The notes: a model not told the origin generated them from the letters alone. Shown: positions 1-8,792, counted from the first letter of the stretch. The stretch: DNA of 64,000 nt from Pseudalkalibacillus berkeleyi (GCF_021608225.1 NZ_JAKIJS010000001.1:682001-746000); one strand, 5' to 3'. Program-made: numbers and translations.

Positions 1-2
1 AG

Positions 3-119
3 AAAGAACTCGCAAGAAGAGAGCAGGTGTCGTACGAAACGGTTCGTTCATGGAAAAAATGTGCGCTTAAGAAATTGAGGATAAAAGGGATCGCAATGAA
101 CAAGATAAAAGAAAACTAG
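3..119 (+). CDS. C-terminal end of a helix-turn-helix protein (partial)
   Basis: An open frame enters from the left edge and stops at 117-119. The 38 visible residues contain a helix-turn-helix-like stretch (LAREEQVSYETVRSWKKCAL) followed by KKLR and a basic tail. The pattern resembles the second DNA-binding helix pair of sigma-70 region 4 or of small transcription regulators. The start and most of the protein are outside the window, so the family cannot be fixed. No neighbour on the same strand helps, because the next genes run the other way. Confidence 0.45.
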   Translation, partial: KELARREQVSYETVRSWKKCALKKLRIKGIAMNKIKEN

Positions 120-167
120 GCGAAGGATGAGCCTTAGCTGAAAATATAAAATCCATTTCTATCGTAT

Positions 168-209
168 AAAAAAGGAATTGAACCTTTATAGATGGTAGGT
201 TCAATTCCT
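168..209 (-). terminator. Rho-independent terminator of the small gene at 220-351
   Basis: A 12-bp stem (GGAATTGAACCT paired with AGGTTCAATTCC) is followed, when read on the minus strand, by a run of T. It lies 11 bases past the stop of the small minus-strand gene and probably ends the degV-type transcript. Confidence 0.8.
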
Positions 210-219
210 CAAATATGAC

Positions 220-351
220 TTATAGATGGTCTGTTTTCTTAGAATATTGTCTAGAGCCGTTCTTAATGCTTTCGTCTTGCATCTTATTCTTTCGTTCTTG
301 GTTCGCTTGGTTGTCTCGCTTCTTCTTATCATTATCTTTTGTATTAGACAT
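220..351 (-). CDS. small basic hydrophilic protein, 43 aa
   Basis: A 43-residue frame starts at ATG 351 with an excellent ribosome site (AAGGAGGG, six bases before the start). The product is almost entirely charged or polar (MSNTKDNDKKKRDNQANQ and so on), with no membrane segment. I do not recognise a family. It resembles in style the small spore or stress proteins of Bacillaceae, but that is a guess. It lies 44 bases downstream of the DegV gene on the same strand and has its own terminator, so it is probably the last gene of that transcript. The Shine-Dalgarno site overlaps an inverted repeat (see the feature at 357-388). Confidence 0.6.
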   Translation of the reverse strand: MSNTKDNDKKKRDNQANQERKNKMQDESIKNGSRQYSKKTDHL

Positions 352-356
352 CTCAA

Positions 357-388
357 TCCCTCCTTAACGATTAATTTAAACGTTAAGG
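357..388 (-). promoter_or_regulatory. inverted repeat covering a Shine-Dalgarno site
   Basis: An 8-bp perfect repeat (CCTTAACG at 362-369, CGTTAAGG at 81-88 of the same hundred, that is 381-388) lies between the DegV gene and the small gene. On the minus-strand RNA the arm nearest the small gene contains the AAGG half of its AAGGAGG ribosome site. The hairpin could therefore lower translation of the 43-residue protein. Only 8 A/T-rich pairs form, so the effect may be small. Confidence 0.4.
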
Positions 389-395
389 AAAAGAT

Positions 396-1265
396 TTATT
401 CGGAATCCGGTGATCCGTTCAAGAAGTATACGGCTAGTGTCCCTGGACCAGAATGAGCCCCGATCGCACAACCAATCGTATTGACCATGACATTCTTGAC
501 TTTAAATTCGCTTTCAATCATTTCTTTCAGTTCATTTGCTCTCGTTAAATCATCAGCATGAGAGATAGCAATCGTTTGTTGGTCGAAATTCTGACCACGT
601 TCATTGATTAATTCAATTAAGCGACTCAGCACTTTCTTTCTCCCTCTCACTTTTTCGATAGGGAACAACTTACCTTCTTCCATATGTAGTACAGGTTTAA
701 TTTTTAATAATCCACCAACAAATCCTGCTGCCTTTGAAACTCGGCCGCCACGTACTAGATACTCTAAATCATCAACTGTAAAAATGTGCTCGATTTTGTT
801 GATGAGGGAGTGTGTGATGGAAGTTGCACGTTGTAGATCTAGCTCACTCTCAGCCATTTTTGTCGCTAGGTAGTAAGCGATCAAGCCATATCCAAGCGAT
901 GCGCTTTTGGAATCAACAATTTGTAATTCTGGATTGAATCCTTCTTCAATGACTTGTTCTTTCATAAGACACGCCGTTTGATATGTACCTGACAACTCTG
1001 AAGAAAGCGTGATATAAATGGCGGGTTGATTATTTTCCGCGAGCTTCTGGAATAGTTGTTTCATCCGGTCTGGTGGGACTTGAGAAGTTTTTGGAACTGC
1101 ACCGTTTTTCATTTCAGTGTATAGTGTTGAGGGTTGAATCGTCTCTTTATCATAAAACTCATTATCATTCACATGGACGACTAATGGTAATACTTCAATG
1201 TTGTATTCATCAATAATGTGTTTTGGTAAGTCGCAGCCTGTATCTACGATTAGTTGAATAGACAT
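396..1265 (-). CDS. yitS: DegV family fatty-acid-binding protein
   Basis: This 289-residue protein matches the DegV/FakB family throughout. The N-terminus reads MSIQLIVDTGCDLP, a TSQ motif lies near residue 60 and SSELSGTYQ near 88-96; in FakB proteins these loops hold the fatty acid carboxylate. FakB proteins present an acyl chain to the kinase FakA, which makes acyl-phosphate for phospholipid synthesis. No fakA is in the window, so the partner would be elsewhere. The start at 1265 has the ribosome site GAGGTGA. The divergent neighbour is a YitT homologue, the same pair as yitS-yitT of B. subtilis. A second DegV protein lies at 32971. Confidence 0.9.
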   Translation of the reverse strand: MSIQLIVDTGCDLPKHIIDEYNIEVLPLVVHVNDNEFYDKETIQPSTLYTEMKNGAVPKTSQVPPDRMKQLFQKLAENNQPAIYITLSSELSGTYQTACLMKEQVIEEGFNPELQIVDSKSASLGYGLIAYYLATKMAESELDLQRATSITHSLINKIEHIFTVDDLEYLVRGGRVSKAAGFVGGLLKIKPVLHMEEGKLFPIEKVRGRKKVLSRLIELINERGQNFDQQTIAISHADDLTRANELKEMIESEFKVKNVMVNTIGCAIGAHSGPGTLAVYFLNGSPDSE

Positions 1266-1421
1266 AGTTTCACCTCACAAAATAATTACAATTTCCTACT
1301 TTTATTTTAGTGTAGCCTTGTAAAAAACAAAAAGCAATGAATTGTTTCAAATGGATTGACAAATAGGGCAGATATTGATAAAAATAGTACGTTCTATTTG
1401 GAAACGAAAGAAGGGATCTAT

Positions 1422-2264
1422 ATGACGCTTGTGTCAGAATTGAAGAAGATTACGATCATTTTGCTAGGTGCTGTCCTAGGTGCAGTTTCATTGAATTACT
1501 TTCTAATACCTGCGAATGTTTACGCAAGTGGGTTTACCGGAATCGCTCAGTTACTCGCTAGTGTTTTAAAAGAGACGCCAATACCAGCTTCAACCGGTAT
1601 TTTATTATTCGTACTGAACATACCTGTTGCCATCTTAGGTTGGGTGAAGGTTGGTAAGGCTTTTACGATATATAGCTTTTTTAGCGTAGCGGCAACAACA
1701 TTCTTCTTAGAAGTTATTCCAATTAAGGTGATTTCAGAGGATATTTTACTTAATGCGGTTTTCGGTGGTGTAATTGCAGCAATTGGAATTGGCTTCACGC
1801 TTAAGTGGGGTGCGTCAACAGGTGGAATGGATATTGTTGCGATGGTCCTTTCTAGAATGAAAGACCGTCCAATCGGTATTTATTTCTTTTCATTGAATGC
1901 CTTCATTATTCTAACTGCCGGATTACTTTATGGTTGGGAAAAGTCATTGTATACATTAGTTACCTTATATGTAACTTCTCGTGTGATAGACGTCATTCAT
2001 ACCCGACATGAAAAGCTTACAGCAATGATTATTACGAAAAAAGGAAAAGAAGTTCAGCAAGCGATCCATGATCGTATGGTGAGGGGAATAACGAAAATTC
2101 CAGCTAAGGGCGGATTCACAGACGAAGATAAAGACTTGCTCATTATCGTCGTAACTCGTTATGAATTGTATGACTTGGAAAATACGATTAAAAGTGTAGA
2201 TCCACATGCTTTCACAAACATCGTAAACACAACAGGGATCTTCGGCTTCTTCCGTCAGGAATAG
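1422..2264 (+). CDS. yitT: YitT family membrane protein (DUF161 plus DUF2179)
   Basis: A membrane protein of 280 residues. About five hydrophobic segments occupy the first 175 residues, with glycine-rich turns such as YASGFTGIAQ and KWGASTGGMD typical of the family. The C-terminal 90 residues form a soluble DUF2179 domain ending in NTTGIFGFF. Its function is not known; some relatives have been proposed to be transporters. I chose ATG 1422, preceded by GAAGGGATC, rather than the in-frame ATG 66 bases upstream, which has no ribosome site. A terminator follows directly. The gene is divergent from the DegV gene. Confidence 0.88.
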   Translation: MTLVSELKKITIILLGAVLGAVSLNYFLIPANVYASGFTGIAQLLASVLKETPIPASTGILLFVLNIPVAILGWVKVGKAFTIYSFFSVAATTFFLEVIPIKVISEDILLNAVFGGVIAAIGIGFTLKWGASTGGMDIVAMVLSRMKDRPIGIYFFSLNAFIILTAGLLYGWEKSLYTLVTLYVTSRVIDVIHTRHEKLTAMIITKKGKEVQQAIHDRMVRGITKIPAKGGFTDEDKDLLIIVVTRYELYDLENTIKSVDPHAFTNIVNTTGIFGFFRQE

Positions 2265-2274
2265 TCATTTAATA

Positions 2275-2313
2275 AGGGCTGTCTCATGAAAATGAGCACA
2301 GTCCTTTTTTATT
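2275..2313 (+). terminator. terminator of yitT
   Basis: GGGCTGTCTCAT pairs with ATGAGCACAGTCC around a short loop, with one bulged base, and is followed by six T. Confidence 0.8.
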
Positions 2314-2387
2314 TGTACAAAATAGAATTATTTCTGTTTGTGATAGGACGAACGCGGAGGCAGCATAGAATAACCATCCTATCGAAA

Positions 2388-2421
2388 AGTGGCGTACCCA
2401 ATTAAACTTTGAGTACGCCAT
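2388..2421 (-). terminator. possible terminator of the NifU-like gene
   Basis: GGCGTACCC and GAGTACGCC form an imperfect hairpin about 30 bases past the stop of the minus-strand gene. The T run after it is short (CTTTTC), so this is a weak call. Confidence 0.4.
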
Positions 2422-2453
2422 CCATTGTTGTTTCAATTAATTTTGTCTATCGC

Positions 2454-2714
2454 TTAGTAAGCATTTTCGAATACTTCTTGTACCTTTGGAACAATCGTAT
2501 TCCAGTCAGCTTCAACCGTTTTGTTGACGGTGATGAAATCTTGGAATCCGAAAATAGAATCAACGCCTTCAATATTAAGGAGTGCGGATGCAACAGCATC
2601 GTCTGGTGAATCTCCTTGTCGATAGGAAAGTCTACCTTCGAATAAAGGTTGACTAGCGGAAAATTTTAAAGCATTTGGATTAGGTGTTTGATCGATTGTA
2701 AATTCTACTGCCAT
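2454..2714 (-). CDS. NifU N-terminal domain (Nfu-type) protein
   Basis: The 86-residue product begins MAVEFTIDQTPNPNALKF, the hallmark start of the NifU/Nfu N-terminal domain (PF08712 type). It continues through a DSPDDAVASALLNIEGVDSIF segment and ends after this single domain. In longer Nfu proteins this domain sits before the CxxC iron-sulphur scaffold domain. Here there is no cysteine at all, so it cannot bind a cluster itself and may be a regulator or docking module. I chose ATG 2714, ten bases after AAGGAGA; an earlier TTG lies too close to that ribosome site. It stands alone. Confidence 0.8.
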   Translation of the reverse strand: MAVEFTIDQTPNPNALKFSASQPLFEGRLSYRQGDSPDDAVASALLNIEGVDSIFGFQDFITVNKTVEADWNTIVPKVQEVFENAY

Positions 2715-2775
2715 GATAACCAATCTCCTTTCATTCTTAATACTAATTGTAACAAACTTAACATTGATTCGTCAG

Positions 2776-3228
2776 TTAAAACGAAAAGCCGTACCGCTTC
2801 GAGACTACTTCATAAAAGCCGAGGGAGTTATAAATGTGTTTTGTGACGACATTATTTATGCCTGTCTCAAGCTCAATAGACTTGATCCCTGTTCTTTCAG
2901 CCCAGTGAACAACATGGAGGAGTAGTTTTCTAGCGATACCTTTATTACGTAGATCCTCTTGAACATACAACTCATTCAACCACATGTATTGTCCACCACG
3001 CGCTAGACTTACACCTATATTGAAAAATGCGATCCCGACGATTTCCTCATCAAGCTCAGCAACGACAATATAAGCAGTATCTTCCTGTTCGAGTGCCAGG
3101 TGAATACCGGTCATAATTTGATCGAATGTGCCGGAATTTTCATTCGATATTCTTTGTTTTGTTAAAAGTTGAGCAATTTGCTTTCTAATTTCAAATGATG
3201 CGTCTCTTTCCAATTCGTATACGTCCAT
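2776..3228 (-). CDS. GNAT family N-acetyltransferase
   Basis: This 150-residue protein has the single-domain GNAT plan. The acetyl-CoA binding motif A reads RNKGIARKLL near residue 97, preceded by the WLNELYVQEDLR strand, and a late NSLGFYEV segment corresponds to motif B. The substrate cannot be predicted. The start at 3228 follows GGAGGG by six bases. It is a single gene between a NifU-like protein and a divergent ATP-pyrophosphatase-like gene. Confidence 0.85.
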   Translation of the reverse strand: MDVYELERDASFEIRKQIAQLLTKQRISNENSGTFDQIMTGIHLALEQEDTAYIVVAELDEEIVGIAFFNIGVSLARGGQYMWLNELYVQEDLRNKGIARKLLLHVVHWAERTGIKSIELETGINNVVTKHIYNSLGFYEVVSKRYGFSF

Positions 3229-3467
3229 CGTGTAACCCTCCTATGACCCACTTTTCTAATTCAATGTAACCTGTAAGATTCCTTCTATTCAAAGAAAATT
3301 TACATGAACAATCAACTGATTTGTAAATTCAGGAAACTTTTTGGCCACTTCATCCGTCTATAAAAGAGGATGGTATTTTGTTGAAATATATAAAAACGCT
3401 ATATGTACGAAAACCGTCCATTATTTTCGAATGCTTTACTATACTATTCGTCAAGAAGGTGACTGAA

Positions 3468-4142
3468 ATGACGAAACAAGCTGTACTTTTTTGGAGTGGT
3501 GGTAAAGACTGTGTACTCGCATTACATGAATTGAAACAGTCTAAGTCATATCAAGTTGACTACTTGTTAACTACATATAATCAAACTACAGAACGCGTGC
3601 CATTCCATGGCATTCATATAGACCTAATTGAAGAACAAGCTCATTCTCTTGGGATTCCATTAATTAAAGTGCCATTACCAGATCAACCAGATAACCATTC
3701 ATATGAACAAATCATCCTAAATGAGTTAGAAACACTTAAACAAAAAGGTGTTCAAACAACTGTTCACGGAGATATCTTCCTTGAAGATTTATATCATTAC
3801 AAAAAGAGATTGGCAAATCGAGTCGGTTTGACAGCTCATTTTCCTCTGTGGAATAAGCCAACATTAGACCTTTCACGAATTCTCATTGAACAAGGTTACA
3901 CTGCGATTATTTGTGGCGTTGATCAAAAAGTTATTCAGCCATCTGAATTGGGAAACCATTACTCAAAGGATTTTGTATATCGGTATAAGAATATGATCGA
4001 TCCATGTGGAGAAAATGGTGAATTTCATACTTTCGTTACTGGGGGACCGATTTTTTCAAAAGCAGTGAATATTAAGTATGAAAATAAAGTGCAAACTTTA
4101 TTTAAACAATATAACTTTATAGAGTTAGATGTGGGTATATAA
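3468..4142 (+). CDS. Dph6-type ATP pyrophosphatase (diphthine-ammonia ligase-like)
   Basis: The protein starts MTKQAVLFWSGGKDCVLAL; SGGKD is the PP-loop that binds ATP in N-type ATP pyrophosphatases. The HGDIFLEDL motif and CGENGEFHTFV near residue 185 are typical of the MJ0570/Dph6 branch. In eukaryotes and archaea that branch amidates diphthine on EF2; bacteria lack diphthamide, so the bacterial substrate is unknown. I chose ATG 3468 (AAGAAGGTGAC upstream) because the 30 residues before it are atypical for the family. The end overlaps the region just before the GDSL gene, so the two are probably co-transcribed. Confidence 0.82.
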   Translation: MTKQAVLFWSGGKDCVLALHELKQSKSYQVDYLLTTYNQTTERVPFHGIHIDLIEEQAHSLGIPLIKVPLPDQPDNHSYEQIILNELETLKQKGVQTTVHGDIFLEDLYHYKKRLANRVGLTAHFPLWNKPTLDLSRILIEQGYTAIICGVDQKVIQPSELGNHYSKDFVYRYKNMIDPCGENGEFHTFVTGGPIFSKAVNIKYENKVQTLFKQYNFIELDVGI

Positions 4143-4164
4143 AGATAACGAGGAGGGTGTTAAT

Positions 4165-4734
4165 GTGCCGACATTGGTATGTTTTGGGGATAGTTTGACT
4201 GCAAAGGAAGAAAGTTTGGAAGGATATGAGCGTTTGACCCCACGATTAAGAAAGCAACTGACGGATTGGACGATAGTTAATTCCGGTGTGTCTGGGGAAA
4301 CGACAAGAGCAGCGTTAGCACGTCTGCAGGATGATGTACTTAGACATTCACCAGAACTCGTCACGATTTTATTTGGTTCAAATGATGCGAGTGAACATCG
4401 ACGAATCAACTTGCAAGAATATGAACGGAACCTCGAAGTTATGATTGATCGGATTAACCCGAAGAAAACGATATTGATTAGCCCGCCACCTATTATTGAA
4501 GACAGCCAGGATAAGAGAAGTAATGAAGACCTTGCGCGTTATGCAGAATCAGCTAGAAGGATTGCGTCTAAACGGGGTTGTTATTTTATTGATTTGTGGA
4601 CTTATTTTTCGAAAAATCGACTTTATGAGAAAATGCTTATTGAGGATGGATTACACTTTAATGAAAGAGCTTATCTTTTCTTTTCAGAGTTGGTCTACGA
4701 TCAAATAAAATCTATTTATGCTAAAGCAGTATAA
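4165..4734 (+). CDS. SGNH/GDSL family hydrolase
   Basis: A 189-residue lipase/acylhydrolase-like protein. Block I is FGDSLTA with Ser10 as nucleophile, the glycine block is NSGVSGET, block III is GSND at 71-74, and the catalytic Asp-His pair is DGLH at 160-163. The protein has no signal peptide, so it should act inside the cell, on an ester that cannot be named from sequence. The start is GTG 4165 with AGGAGGG seven bases before; an earlier ATG lies inside the upstream gene and has no ribosome site. A strong terminator follows. Confidence 0.87.
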   Translation: MPTLVCFGDSLTAKEESLEGYERLTPRLRKQLTDWTIVNSGVSGETTRAALARLQDDVLRHSPELVTILFGSNDASEHRRINLQEYERNLEVMIDRINPKKTILISPPPIIEDSQDKRSNEDLARYAESARRIASKRGCYFIDLWTYFSKNRLYEKMLIEDGLHFNERAYLFFSELVYDQIKSIYAKAV

Positions 4735-4742
4735 TTAATCAT

Positions 4743-4778
4743 AAAAGAGGTCGGCATTTAGCCGACCTCTTTTTTATT
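4743..4778. terminator. bidirectional terminator
   Basis: An almost perfect stem (AAGAGGTCGGC and GCCGACCTCTT, loop ATTTA) flanked by A and T runs separates two convergent genes and can serve both. Confidence 0.9.
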
Positions 4779-4931
4779 TTATTCCCCGCCTAAAGTTAAG
4801 TCCTGGGATCGAGCTTTTTGTGCTTCACGATCATGTGTGGACATAGTTGTCTGAATTTCCTTTTCATCATTTCCTCTTACGCGTTCAGCGCCTTGCTGAG
4901 TTGCGCGTTTAGAACGATTCTTCTTACTCAT
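4779..4931 (-). CDS. small hydrophilic protein, 50 aa
   Basis: The frame starts at ATG 4931 behind AAAGGAGG and encodes 50 charged residues beginning MSKKNRSKRATQQGAERV and ending DLTLGGE. There is no membrane segment. I cannot assign a family with certainty; small Lys/Arg/Gln-rich proteins of this kind are common in spore-forming Bacillaceae. It ends on the bidirectional terminator and is a single-gene unit. Confidence 0.65.
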   Translation of the reverse strand: MSKKNRSKRATQQGAERVRGNDEKEIQTTMSTHDREAQKARSQDLTLGGE

Positions 4932-4975
4932 AGTGCAGAACCTCCTTTGCGTTTATTATCCCGCAAAATCGGGTT

Positions 4976-5797
4976 CTATACACTTTCCTTTAGAGACAAA
5001 AGGTCTGTAAGGAAATGAGCGATTCCGTCTTCTTCATTCGTTTTCGTTACGCCATTGGCAATGTTTTTCAATTCTGGAATTGCGTTACCCATAGCAATTC
5101 CGTAGCCGGCATACTCAATCATTTCAAGATCATTATCCTCATCTCCAAATGCAATGATCCTATCTTGAGGAACGTCCAACGTTTCAGCTACACGCTTCAA
5201 CCCAACGGCTTTATTTAGACCGGATCTAACAACTTCGATGATGTTATAAGGAGCAGCCCAAACTCTATGGTCAATCACTTCAGCATGTTGTGCTTTTAAT
5301 AATGCTCTGAGCTCCTTTACCTGGTGGTCGTGAGGTCTGATTAGAATTGAAGTAGGATTATGCTTTAATGATTGATGAAGGTTCCCGATATTCATTCTTG
5401 AAGGTTCAATCATAAATGAATTGGTGATAAATTCATCCTCATAATGCAAATACATATCGTCCAAAACTTCTGCTATGACATTCTTCACGTTGAAATCTAA
5501 GCACGTTTTAACGATGTTTTGGGCTGTATCAAGCTCTAATGGTGAGTGGTAAATACCCCAATCAGATTGTCTTGGATGATGGATAAATGCGCCGTTAAAA
5601 TTAATAATAGGAGTAGATAGGTTAAGCTCATGATAATACCTTTCGCTTCCACGAAATGGCCGACCAGTTGAAATAACAACGTGATGACCTTCGTTCATTG
5701 CTTGTGTAAGGATATTTTTCGTGTAGTGAGATACGGTCTTATCGTCCTTCAGTAATGTTCCGTCTAAATCTATTGCAATTAAATAGGGCTTAGTCAT
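4976..5797 (-). CDS. Cof-type HAD-IIB phosphatase
   Basis: The protein (273 residues) shows all HAD motifs: DLDGTLL with Asp10 and Asp12, the STGRPF motif II near 42-47, a conserved lysine (LNKAVGL) and GDEDNDLEM as motif IV. The large cap between residues 85 and 190 makes it type IIB, as in Cof and YwpJ/YitU-like phosphatases, which dephosphorylate flavin, sugar or pyridoxal phosphates. The exact substrate cannot be read. The start at 5797 is preceded by AAAGGGGAC. Transcribed alone. Confidence 0.9.
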   Translation of the reverse strand: MTKPYLIAIDLDGTLLKDDKTVSHYTKNILTQAMNEGHHVVISTGRPFRGSERYYHELNLSTPIINFNGAFIHHPRQSDWGIYHSPLELDTAQNIVKTCLDFNVKNVIAEVLDDMYLHYEDEFITNSFMIEPSRMNIGNLHQSLKHNPTSILIRPHDHQVKELRALLKAQHAEVIDHRVWAAPYNIIEVVRSGLNKAVGLKRVAETLDVPQDRIIAFGDEDNDLEMIEYAGYGIAMGNAIPELKNIANGVTKTNEEDGIAHFLTDLLSLKESV

Positions 5798-5960
5798 TAT
5801 TTAGTCCCCTTTCTATGTATGGTTGTCCACTTTGCACGTATTACCAATTTTACCGATAAGGTCCTAATATGTCTACGCACACAGGAAAAACTTCTCTTTG
5901 TCCAAAAAAACAGATGTATGGTATCATGAAAAAATGTTCACATGAAATGGAGGAAAGTTT

Positions 5961-7448
5961 ATGGGAAACGAACATCATACAAGCGAAGTAAAAGAGGCGA
6001 TCGGGAAGAAAGAAATTCAACGCCTTGAATTTCGTGGGGGAGTCTTTGCAGCTACTATTCCTCTCGTATTCTTTATCGTCTGGGCTATTACATTAAGTAC
6101 GCAAGAACTTGTTACAGAAGAAGGTCTTGTACTTGGTATGGTCCTAGGTATTCTAATTGGTCTATTCTTCTGTAAGTCTAAATGGTCTGATTATGCACAA
6201 TCACTATTTTCAGGAATGGCACAGCCAATTGGTGTCATTGCTGTAATTGCATGGTTTTGGGCTGGGATGTTTGCCAAATTGTTGTCTGCTGGAGGATTAG
6301 TAGATGGTTTAATTTGGTTTGGTTTTCAGACAGGACTTGAAGGCGGTTACTTTGTTGGTTTAACGTTCCTTTTGGCAGCATTATTCTCTACCGCAGTAGG
6401 TACTGGGTATGGAACGGTAGCTACATTTGGGATTTTGATGTATCCTGCAGGCTTAGTCCTAGGTGCAGATCCTGTAGTTCTCCTTGCTGCGATATTAAGT
6501 GGAGCTGTTTTTGGTGACAACCTTGCTCCAGTTTCGGATACGACGATCGTTTCAGCAACTACGCAAGAAGCAGATGTACCAGGTGTTGTTCGATCTCGTT
6601 TCAAGTATTCCATTACTGCTGCTATCCCATCTTTATTTCTATTTATCATCTTTGGTGGAGGAGGTACAGCTGGGAGTCCAGAAGTACTCAATCAATTAGA
6701 GCAACAAGTTTCAGCTGAAGGATTATGGCTGTTATTACCATTTATTCTTGTATTATACTTAGCTTTAAGTGGTCACCATTTATTAACATCTTTAACTTGG
6801 GGGATCGTTGCATCCATTGCGGTTATTTTCGTTACGGGTACACCTCTCGAGAAGGTAATTTCAATTCATAAAGAGAATGGTACTGCTGTTGTTGATGGTG
6901 CCCTAATGAACGGTATTGGTGGATATTTCAATATGGCCATTTTAATATTATTCATTCTTTCAGCGGCGCATTTATTAGAAGTTGCAGGCACGATGGAAGC
7001 GATTCGGAACTTCTTCTTGAAACTAATCAATAAGGTTGTTCGTCGAGCAGAATTGTCTATCTTTGCAATTGTTGCTTCATTAAATATTTTTATCACAATT
7101 AATACAGCAGCAGAAATTGCAGCTGCACCTTTCGTACGAAAGCTAGGTAAGGAATTTAATATTCATCCATATCGCCGTGCGAATTTCCTAGATACTGTTT
7201 CATCTTCATTAGGATATATTTTTCCTTGGAGTGGAGGCGTATTGCTTGCATGGGCGACAATTAAGGGGGCTGCTAAGGATTACGACTTCTTAACTGTGGT
7301 ATCCCCTACTGACGTTTTTCCTTATGTATTCCAAGGATGGGGATTACTAATTGTCATGTTCATAGCGGCATTAACAGGCTGGGGACTCCGTTATTCTGGT
7401 AAGAATGGTGAAGAGGTCCACCCAAAAGATTATCAACCTGAACAATAA
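5961..7448 (+). CDS. NhaC-type Na+/H+ antiporter family protein
   Basis: A polytopic membrane protein of 495 residues with about a dozen hydrophobic segments. The region FGDNLAPVSDTTIVSATTQ near residue 185 is the signature of the NhaC antiporter family, with the acidic Asp186 in a transmembrane hairpin. Members exchange Na+ for protons or couple ions to organic substrates. The start has GGAGGAAAG before it. It stands alone with a divergent HAD gene upstream. It may help pH or salt homeostasis, but the substrate is not proven by sequence. Confidence 0.85.
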   Translation: MGNEHHTSEVKEAIGKKEIQRLEFRGGVFAATIPLVFFIVWAITLSTQELVTEEGLVLGMVLGILIGLFFCKSKWSDYAQSLFSGMAQPIGVIAVIAWFWAGMFAKLLSAGGLVDGLIWFGFQTGLEGGYFVGLTFLLAALFSTAVGTGYGTVATFGILMYPAGLVLGADPVVLLAAILSGAVFGDNLAPVSDTTIVSATTQEADVPGVVRSRFKYSITAAIPSLFLFIIFGGGGTAGSPEVLNQLEQQVSAEGLWLLLPFILVLYLALSGHHLLTSLTWGIVASIAVIFVTGTPLEKVISIHKENGTAVVDGALMNGIGGYFNMAILILFILSAAHLLEVAGTMEAIRNFFLKLINKVVRRAELSIFAIVASLNIFITINTAAEIAAAPFVRKLGKEFNIHPYRRANFLDTVSSSLGYIFPWSGGVLLAWATIKGAAKDYDFLTVVSPTDVFPYVFQGWGLLIVMFIAALTGWGLRYSGKNGEEVHPKDYQPEQ

Positions 7449-7550
7449 TATGCATATCGGAAAAAAGTCATCTTCTTATTGATTCTTATGTTTAATGTTA
7501 TTCAATTAGGGAAAACATTAAAACATATTACTTGAGGAGGTTGACTTTAT

Positions 7551-7820
7551 ATGAAAATCACGCCTAAAAAAGCTGTAGCGTCAGGCGTAGCCGCTAGTGT
7601 TGCGGGCGTTGCTACTTATTACTTGAAAGACCGTTCGAACCGAATCAAGGTGAAGGAAACTGTAACTGACTTTGCGACGAAACTCAAGGACAGAACAAAT
7701 AACTTTAGAAATTCCAATGTCCCTATTGATAAAGCAGGGGAACCACAAGACCTTGAAGACAGTAAAATGGTCGATGAAGGCGCGCAAACGAGCGTACAGT
7801 ATTATAATAAGACACAATAA
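7551..7820 (+). CDS. small membrane-anchored protein, 89 aa
   Basis: This 89-residue product has one hydrophobic stretch at residues 9-26 (AVASGVAASVAGVATYYL), then a charged tail with a predicted helix and a polar C-terminus. The plan resembles YtxH-type stress proteins, but I cannot prove the family. The start has GAGGAGGTTGAC upstream, and a clear terminator follows at 7833. Single-gene unit. Confidence 0.7.
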   Translation: MKITPKKAVASGVAASVAGVATYYLKDRSNRIKVKETVTDFATKLKDRTNNFRNSNVPIDKAGEPQDLEDSKMVDEGAQTSVQYYNKTQ

Positions 7821-7832
7821 CGATTGTTGAAT

Positions 7833-7873
7833 GAGGTGACCTTGGCCTAGTGCCATAAGGTCACTTCTTTTTC
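7833..7873 (+). terminator. terminator after the 89-aa gene
   Basis: GAGGTGACCTTGGC pairs with GCCATAAGGTCACTT with one bulge, followed by TCTTTTTC. Confidence 0.8.
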
Positions 7874-8012
7874 TTTGGCTTAGTTTGAGAATACCGTTGA
7901 TTTTCTTGTAATGAGTTGATGATGAGAAATTCAAGATAATAGGAGCTAATTCATTACGTTCTAGCCGTGATTTTGATATGATGTTTGAAAGAGATTATGA
8001 AGCAGGTGACTT

Positions 8013-8780
8013 ATGATACAGATAGAAACAGACTATGTCGAGAACATTCCAGTATTGAACATTGCACCATCGGATCAGGCTGATGAGGAACTTCCAACAC
8101 TTATTTTTCTTCACGGGTTTACAAGCTCTAAAGAGCAAAACTTATCCTACGCGTATCTTCTAGCCAAGGAAGGAATTCGTGTAATTCTACCGGACTTTCC
8201 TCACCACGGAGAACGGGCGATACATTTATCAACAAAAGAACGAAACTGGAAATTTTGGGATATCATTGTACAAGGAATTACTGAACTGGAAACCGTTAAG
8301 AATCATTACATAGAAAAAGGACATATCAACATAGAAAGAATTGGAGTCGCAGGTACTTCGATGGGTAGTATTACGATGTTTGGAGCATTGACCCAATATG
8401 ATTGGATTAAGCTATCTGTCTCCATGATGGGTACGCCTTGTTATGAAGATTTTGCGAATCTGATGTTGAAATCATTACAGAATGAGGGGGTTGAATTACC
8501 GATATCAATTGCAGAATTAGAGGAAAAGTTCCGCAGTCTCAAGATATTTGATCTTTCACAAAATCCTCAACTGCTCGGTAATCGCCCATTATTAATTTGG
8601 CACGGAGAAGCTGATTCAGTCGTACCTTATCAATTGACTAAGAGGTTTTATGACAAGCTATTATATAATGGATATGCAGATACGGATCAGGTCCATATGC
8701 TAACTGACCAGGTAGCAGGCCATAAGGTAACAAGAGATGCTTGTCATCAAGCGGTTGATTGGATTATCGAACATATATAA
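8013..8780 (+). CDS. yitV: alpha/beta hydrolase, YitV family esterase
   Basis: A serine hydrolase of 255 residues without signal peptide. The oxyanion segment is FLHGFTSSK (33-40), the nucleophile elbow GTSMG at 114-118 (Ser116), the acid Asp201 in HGEADSVVP and the base His237 in AGHKV. The family is annotated as esterase of unknown physiological substrate. The ribosome site is AGGTGAC. In B. subtilis yitV is close to yitW, and here yitW lies 960 bases downstream with three small genes between, so the order is conserved with an insertion. Confidence 0.88.
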   Translation: MIQIETDYVENIPVLNIAPSDQADEELPTLIFLHGFTSSKEQNLSYAYLLAKEGIRVILPDFPHHGERAIHLSTKERNWKFWDIIVQGITELETVKNHYIEKGHINIERIGVAGTSMGSITMFGALTQYDWIKLSVSMMGTPCYEDFANLMLKSLQNEGVELPISIAELEEKFRSLKIFDLSQNPQLLGNRPLLIWHGEADSVVPYQLTKRFYDKLLYNGYADTDQVHMLTDQVAGHKVTRDACHQAVDWIIEHI

Positions 8781-8792
8781 ATAAGCTTAAAG

